Part shown: piece by piece, positions 63,075 to 64,000 of the stretch
Position numbering within the stretch: position 1 is the stretch's first letter
Layout: every line of letters starts with the position of its first letter
Assembly (NCBI GenBank): GCA_965243485.1
Contig: CBDEVP010000001.1
Location: forward strand, 4,588,001 to 4,652,000
DNA length: 64,000 nt
DNA from: UBA7330 sp965243485
GTDB lineage: Bacteria > Bacteroidota > Bacteroidia > Cytophagales > Cyclobacteriaceae
Direction: 5' to 3'
Notes under the pieces: model-generated
What the model was told of the DNA's origin: nothing
The model's database searches: none
The model's input: only the letters and a program-made list of their open reading frames with translations
Position numbers and translations under genes: made by a program

Positions 63075-63845
63075 TCATAATTCCCACTCATCATTCAGGA
63101 TGCTGATTGCATGGTGTCCTGTGAGATCAAACTGGCAGGGAACAACTGAAATGAAGTTTTGGGCGATGGCCCACTCGTCGTTGTCTTCCCCTTTGTCGTG
63201 ATTCACGAAGTTTCCGACCATCCAAAAGTATTTACGTCCATTGGGATCCACCCGCTGATCAAAATCCTCTTCCCACCGGGCATTGGCCTGCCTGCAGATC
63301 TTGATACCACGGATCTTTTGATTTTGCTTTGGCGGAATATTTACATTCAGCGCAATTCCTTTGGGCATACCTTTTTTCAAAGCTTGGTCGGCGATTTTCA
63401 GTATGTGCTCATCAGCATGTGACATATCAGCATCATGATCATAATCGCAAACCGAAAATCCTATGGCAGGAGTCCCCTCGATCGCTGCTTCAATAGCCGC
63501 ACTCATAGTGCCAGAGTAAAGTACGCTTATGGAGGTATTGGAACCGTGATTGATCCCGCTTACCACCAGATCAGGCTTTCTATCCTTCAAAATGTGATGC
63601 TTCGCCAGTTTTACACAATCTGCGGGTGTTCCACTACATTCATAAGCCGCTATATCCTTAAAGATCTTATTTTCAAAAAGTCTTAGCGTATCTCCGACAG
63701 TGATGGCATGCCCCATACCAGACTGCGGGCTGTCCGGAGCCACGACGATCACCTCGCCCAACTCATGCATCAGGCTCACCAGTTTAGCAATACCTGGTGA
63801 AGTGATCCCATCATCATTTGAGACCAGAATAAGCGGTTTAGACAT
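63075..63845 (-). CDS. surE: 5'/3'-nucleotidase SurE
   Basis: 256 residues. The metal-binding opening ILVSNDDGITSPGI has Asp11-Asp12, followed by APDSPQSGMGHAITV and SGINHGSNTSISVLYSGTMSA, the phosphate- and metal-binding Ser and Asn of SurE. The C-terminal part is the usual dimerisation arm. The enzyme removes phosphate from nucleoside monophosphates and helps survival in stationary phase. The partial gene at the right edge lies 12 bp upstream in the same direction, so the two may be co-transcribed. Confidence 0.96.
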   Translation of the reverse strand: MSKPLILVSNDDGITSPGIAKLVSLMHELGEVIVVAPDSPQSGMGHAITVGDTLRLFENKIFKDIAAYECSGTPADCVKLAKHHILKDRKPDLVVSGINHGSNTSISVLYSGTMSAAIEAAIEGTPAIGFSVCDYDHDADMSHADEHILKIADQALKKGMPKGIALNVNIPPKQNQKIRGIKICRQANARWEEDFDQRVDPNGRKYFWMVGNFVNHDKGEDNDEWAIAQNFISVVPCQFDLTGHHAISILNDEWEL

Positions 63846-63857
63846 TAAAGTGAATTG

Positions 63858-64000
63858 TTAAATGGAGTTATAGAATGCAGTGATCCTGATCAGATCACGG
63901 ACTTCATCAGTTTTTAAATTATTCTTTTTAATGAAATCCTTTACCGCATTTGATTTTCTGGCCATGATGGTCAATAAATCACTTCTTTTTCCTGTGTATA
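63858..64000 (-). CDS. 3' end of an unidentified gene, cut by the window edge
   Basis: On the minus strand a frame is open from the right edge to a TAA at 63858-63860, giving about 46 residues ending SDLLTIMARKSNAVKDFIKK ... LIRITAFYNSI. It also contains an in-frame ATG (MARKSNAVKD), but the upstream codons read as coding too, so the gene more likely continues past the edge. Helical and basic. No family recognised. Confidence 0.5.
   Translation of the reverse strand, partial: YTGKRSDLLTIMARKSNAVKDFIKKNNLKTDEVRDLIRITAFYNSI

Overview
The window reads as chromosome of a Bacteroidota bacterium, most likely Cytophagales or a near relative. Four things point there: a complete alternative complex III (ActABCDEF) directly upstream of an aa3-type cytochrome oxidase cluster; lineage-typical families (DUF983, DUF420, DUF5683, GSCFA, DUF6048-like, signal peptidase I with an extra N-terminal membrane domain, SerB-SerA fusion); the gene order yidC / parA-parB-DUF5683-dapB-lepB; and repeated promoter elements of the Bacteroidota form TTG-N19..22-TAnnTTTG. 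Gene density is high. I see no tRNA, rRNA, insertion sequence, prophage or CRISPR array.

Layout. 1-0.9 kb: the 3' part of a DUF1080 sugar-hydrolase-like gene. 24.3-7.9 kb (minus strand): a long respiratory operon, actABCDEF, coxB, coxA, ctaA, ctaB, two subunit III genes, subunit IV, a cysteine-poor Sco remnant, DUF420, a small CxxC protein and DUF983. It moves electrons from menaquinol through cytochrome c to oxygen and carries its own heme A biosynthesis. A 1201-residue NtrY-like sensor kinase and a giant beta-barrel surface protein follow in the same orientation at very close spacing (7.9-0.9 kb). 29.9-24.5 kb (minus): a tightly packed operon of sodium symporter, GNAT acetyltransferase, M20 amidohydrolase, alanine racemase and a second ornithine/alanine-racemase-like enzyme. 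31.3-34.6 kb: serine biosynthesis (SerB-SerA-ACT fusion and a SerC-like aminotransferase), with an antisense-oriented rod-shaped small RNA, a 6S RNA candidate, between them.

34.7-38.8 kb: a universal stress protein, a MarR regulator, and an ECF sigma / membrane protein / Spy-like / barrel operon. 38.9-50.9 kb is core housekeeping: pyrG, yidC, parAB, dapB, lepB, ung, apaG, rpsF-rpsR-rplI. 51.1-53.9 kb: two overlapping Na/Pi-cotransporter genes behind an 11-bp-phased array of TTAACA-like repeats that resembles a PhoP box. 54-64 kb: an esterase, GSCFA and a DUF255 lipoprotein, priA, a lipoprotein/DUF6048-like pair, a small regulator with nested inverted repeats upstream, surE, and the 3' end of one more gene.

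The observations most worth following up are the 6S-like RNA, the Pho-box-like array, the degenerate Sco protein and EF-hand insertion inside the oxidase operon, the racemase/acylase/symporter operon, and the kinase plus barrel pair attached to the respiratory operon. All calls rest on reading the sequence and recalling families; no search was run.
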